Shown: one piece after another, positions 63,223 to 64,000 of the stretch
Layout: the number at the start of each line of letters is the position of its first letter
Numbering within the stretch: position 1 is the first letter of the stretch
Assembly: GCA_029570205.1 (NCBI GenBank)
Contig: JAKQSI010000053.1
Span: 22,477 to 86,476 of the forward strand
DNA length: 64,000 nt
From: Candidatus Omnitrophota bacterium
GTDB lineage: Bacteria; Hinthialibacterota; Hinthialibacteria; Hinthialibacterales; JAKPRU01
Direction: 5' to 3'
The notes under the pieces: model-generated
The model's input: only the letters and a program-made list of their open reading frames with translations
Databases searched by the model: none
Told to the model about the DNA's origin: nothing
Made by a program: the position numbers and the translations under genes

Positions 63223-63789
63223 ATGCTGGAAGAACTGGCGCAGGACATACTGGATATCGGTGTCAATGCCGCCTCGGCGGAGGCAGGGCGGATCGCCATC
63301 CGTGTCACCGAAGACACATCCGCCGACCGTCTTTCAATCCTCGTTGCGGATAACGGAAAAGGGATGAGTGAGGAATTGCAGCAACGGGTTTTGAACGGAT
63401 TTGCCACCACCAAGTCAGGTCACAGTAAGCCGGTGGGCTTGGGTATCGCTTTGCTTCGTCAGGCGGCAGACCTCTGCGATGGCCGGTTTCGTTTGTGCTC
63501 CCGTGAGGGGCGGGGCACGCTCGTCGCGGTCTCCATGGTCCGTTCCCATATCGACTGTCCGCCGATGGGCGACCTTGCCGCCGCCATCATGGCGTTGTGT
63601 TCAACGGAACACGGAATGCAAATCCGGTTCGAACATCGGTACGATAACCGTTCCTTCGTGTTCGACAGTGCGGAGATCCTTCCACGGAGCAATGGAATGG
63701 TCTCAGCGCCGAAACTCATGGAAATCGACGAACTGTTGCGAGAGAAGGAACGAGGTCTGCTGGAAGTAACACATCGAGTGGGTTGTTAA
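63223..63789 (+). CDS. HATPase-domain protein, hydrogenase-associated type
   Basis: 188 residues: an ATPase domain with N-box DIGVNAASA, G1 ADNGKGMSEE, and VGLGIALLRQAADLCDGRF, plus a C-terminal domain without motifs. It looks like the ATPase component typically adjoining NuoE in [FeFe]-hydrogenase loci. No DHp domain, so it is not a classic sensor kinase. The last operon gene before the array. Confidence 0.83.
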   Translation: MLEELAQDILDIGVNAASAEAGRIAIRVTEDTSADRLSILVADNGKGMSEELQQRVLNGFATTKSGHSKPVGLGIALLRQAADLCDGRFRLCSREGRGTLVAVSMVRSHIDCPPMGDLAAAIMALCSTEHGMQIRFEHRYDNRSFVFDSAEILPRSNGMVSAPKLMEIDELLREKERGLLEVTHRVGC

Positions 63790-63818
63790 GGGACGTTGCC
63801 AGGCAGGACTGCCGCCTA

Positions 63819-64000
63819 CCGGTAGGACAGGCCTCCGTGCCTGTCGATGGTAGCCGGTAGGACAGGCCTCCGTGCCTGTTGATGGTAGCCGGTAGGACAG
63901 GCCTCCGTGCCTGTTGATGGTAGCCGGTAGGACAGGCCTCCGTGCCTGTTGATGGTAGCCGGTAGGACAGGCCTCCGTGCCTGTTGATGGTAGCCGGTAG
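63819..64000. repeat. Tandem palindromic array, 35-bp units, running off the edge
   Basis: Five full units begin CCGGTAGG at 63819, 63854, 63889, 63924 and 63959 and a sixth starts at 63994. Each holds GACAGGC-CTCCGT-GCCTGTT; the first unit ends GCCTGTC for a perfect stem. The hairpin core is shared with the 57840 array, though the linkers differ (TGATGGTAGCCGG versus ACACCTCCC). Confidence 0.93.

Noticed and set aside
63819-64000. CRISPR array.
   Set aside because: The 35-bp units repeat whole, including linkers, with no spacers.

Overview
The window looks like a chromosomal segment from a Gram-negative, surface-polysaccharide-producing bacterium of a poorly characterised lineage. The cell type is inferred from an outer-membrane polysaccharide export channel, several lipoprotein signals, type II/IV-pilin-like proteins and large secreted proteins. 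Tandem pseudopilins, DUF1080 and DUF6807 secreted proteins, threonine-proline linker repeats and many palindromic intergenic repeats recall candidate phyla such as Sumerlaeota, Hydrogenedentota or Omnitrophota. No rRNA or universal marker settles the phylum. No phage, insertion sequence or CRISPR array was seen.

Layout. 1-4.9 kb: a glycosyltransferase cut by the window edge, an ABC-2 polysaccharide-export permease, the magnesium channel MgtE and an HDOD protein. 5-15 kb (all minus strand): an HU protein, a degenerate membrane sensor, a 1,380-residue secreted protein, then eno-ftsB, initiator tRNA-Met, a second HU and an Asp23-like protein. 15-20.5 kb (plus): a TPR lipoprotein, a YqeK-like HD hydrolase, a fructosamine-kinase-like protein and an FAD oxidoreductase. 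20.5-25.6 kb (minus): ComB-like phosphatase, a PilZ-STAS fusion and a Wzc/Wza-like export pair. 25.9-31.6 kb (plus): an unusual ribose-type ABC permease carrying two periplasmic-binding-protein-like lobes, a 34-residue membrane peptide, aroB, a glycosyltransferase and a tandem DUF1080 protein. 31.7-38.3 kb: an O-antigen-ligase-like protein, a secreted CARDB/TP-repeat/FG-GAP protein and a sugar transferase with reversed domain order. 38.5-47 kb: glutamate dehydrogenase, a DUF4258/YgiT toxin-antitoxin-like pair, DUF6807, a membrane phosphodiesterase, two pseudopilins and a TPR protein. 47-56 kb: panB, a GlmU-like nucleotidyltransferase, a DegT aminotransferase, a three-gene sugar ABC importer and an FbpB-like permease. 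56-64 kb: a TPR protein, a lipoprotein, a stand-alone IMP cyclohydrolase, a REC-HATPase regulator and a five-gene DRTGG/CBS-HATPase/DRTGG/NuoE/HATPase operon that probably leads into an electron-bifurcating hydrogenase or NADH-dependent complex beyond the right edge.

Together these genes describe nucleotide-sugar supply, glycan assembly and export, sugar uptake and surface protein display, with a redox-linked signalling module at the right end. The strongest candidates for something undescribed are the permease with embedded binding lobes plus its microprotein (25.9-27.9 kb), the reversed sugar-transferase fusion (36.9-38.3 kb) and two related palindromic tandem arrays (57.84-58.10 and 63.82-64.00 kb).
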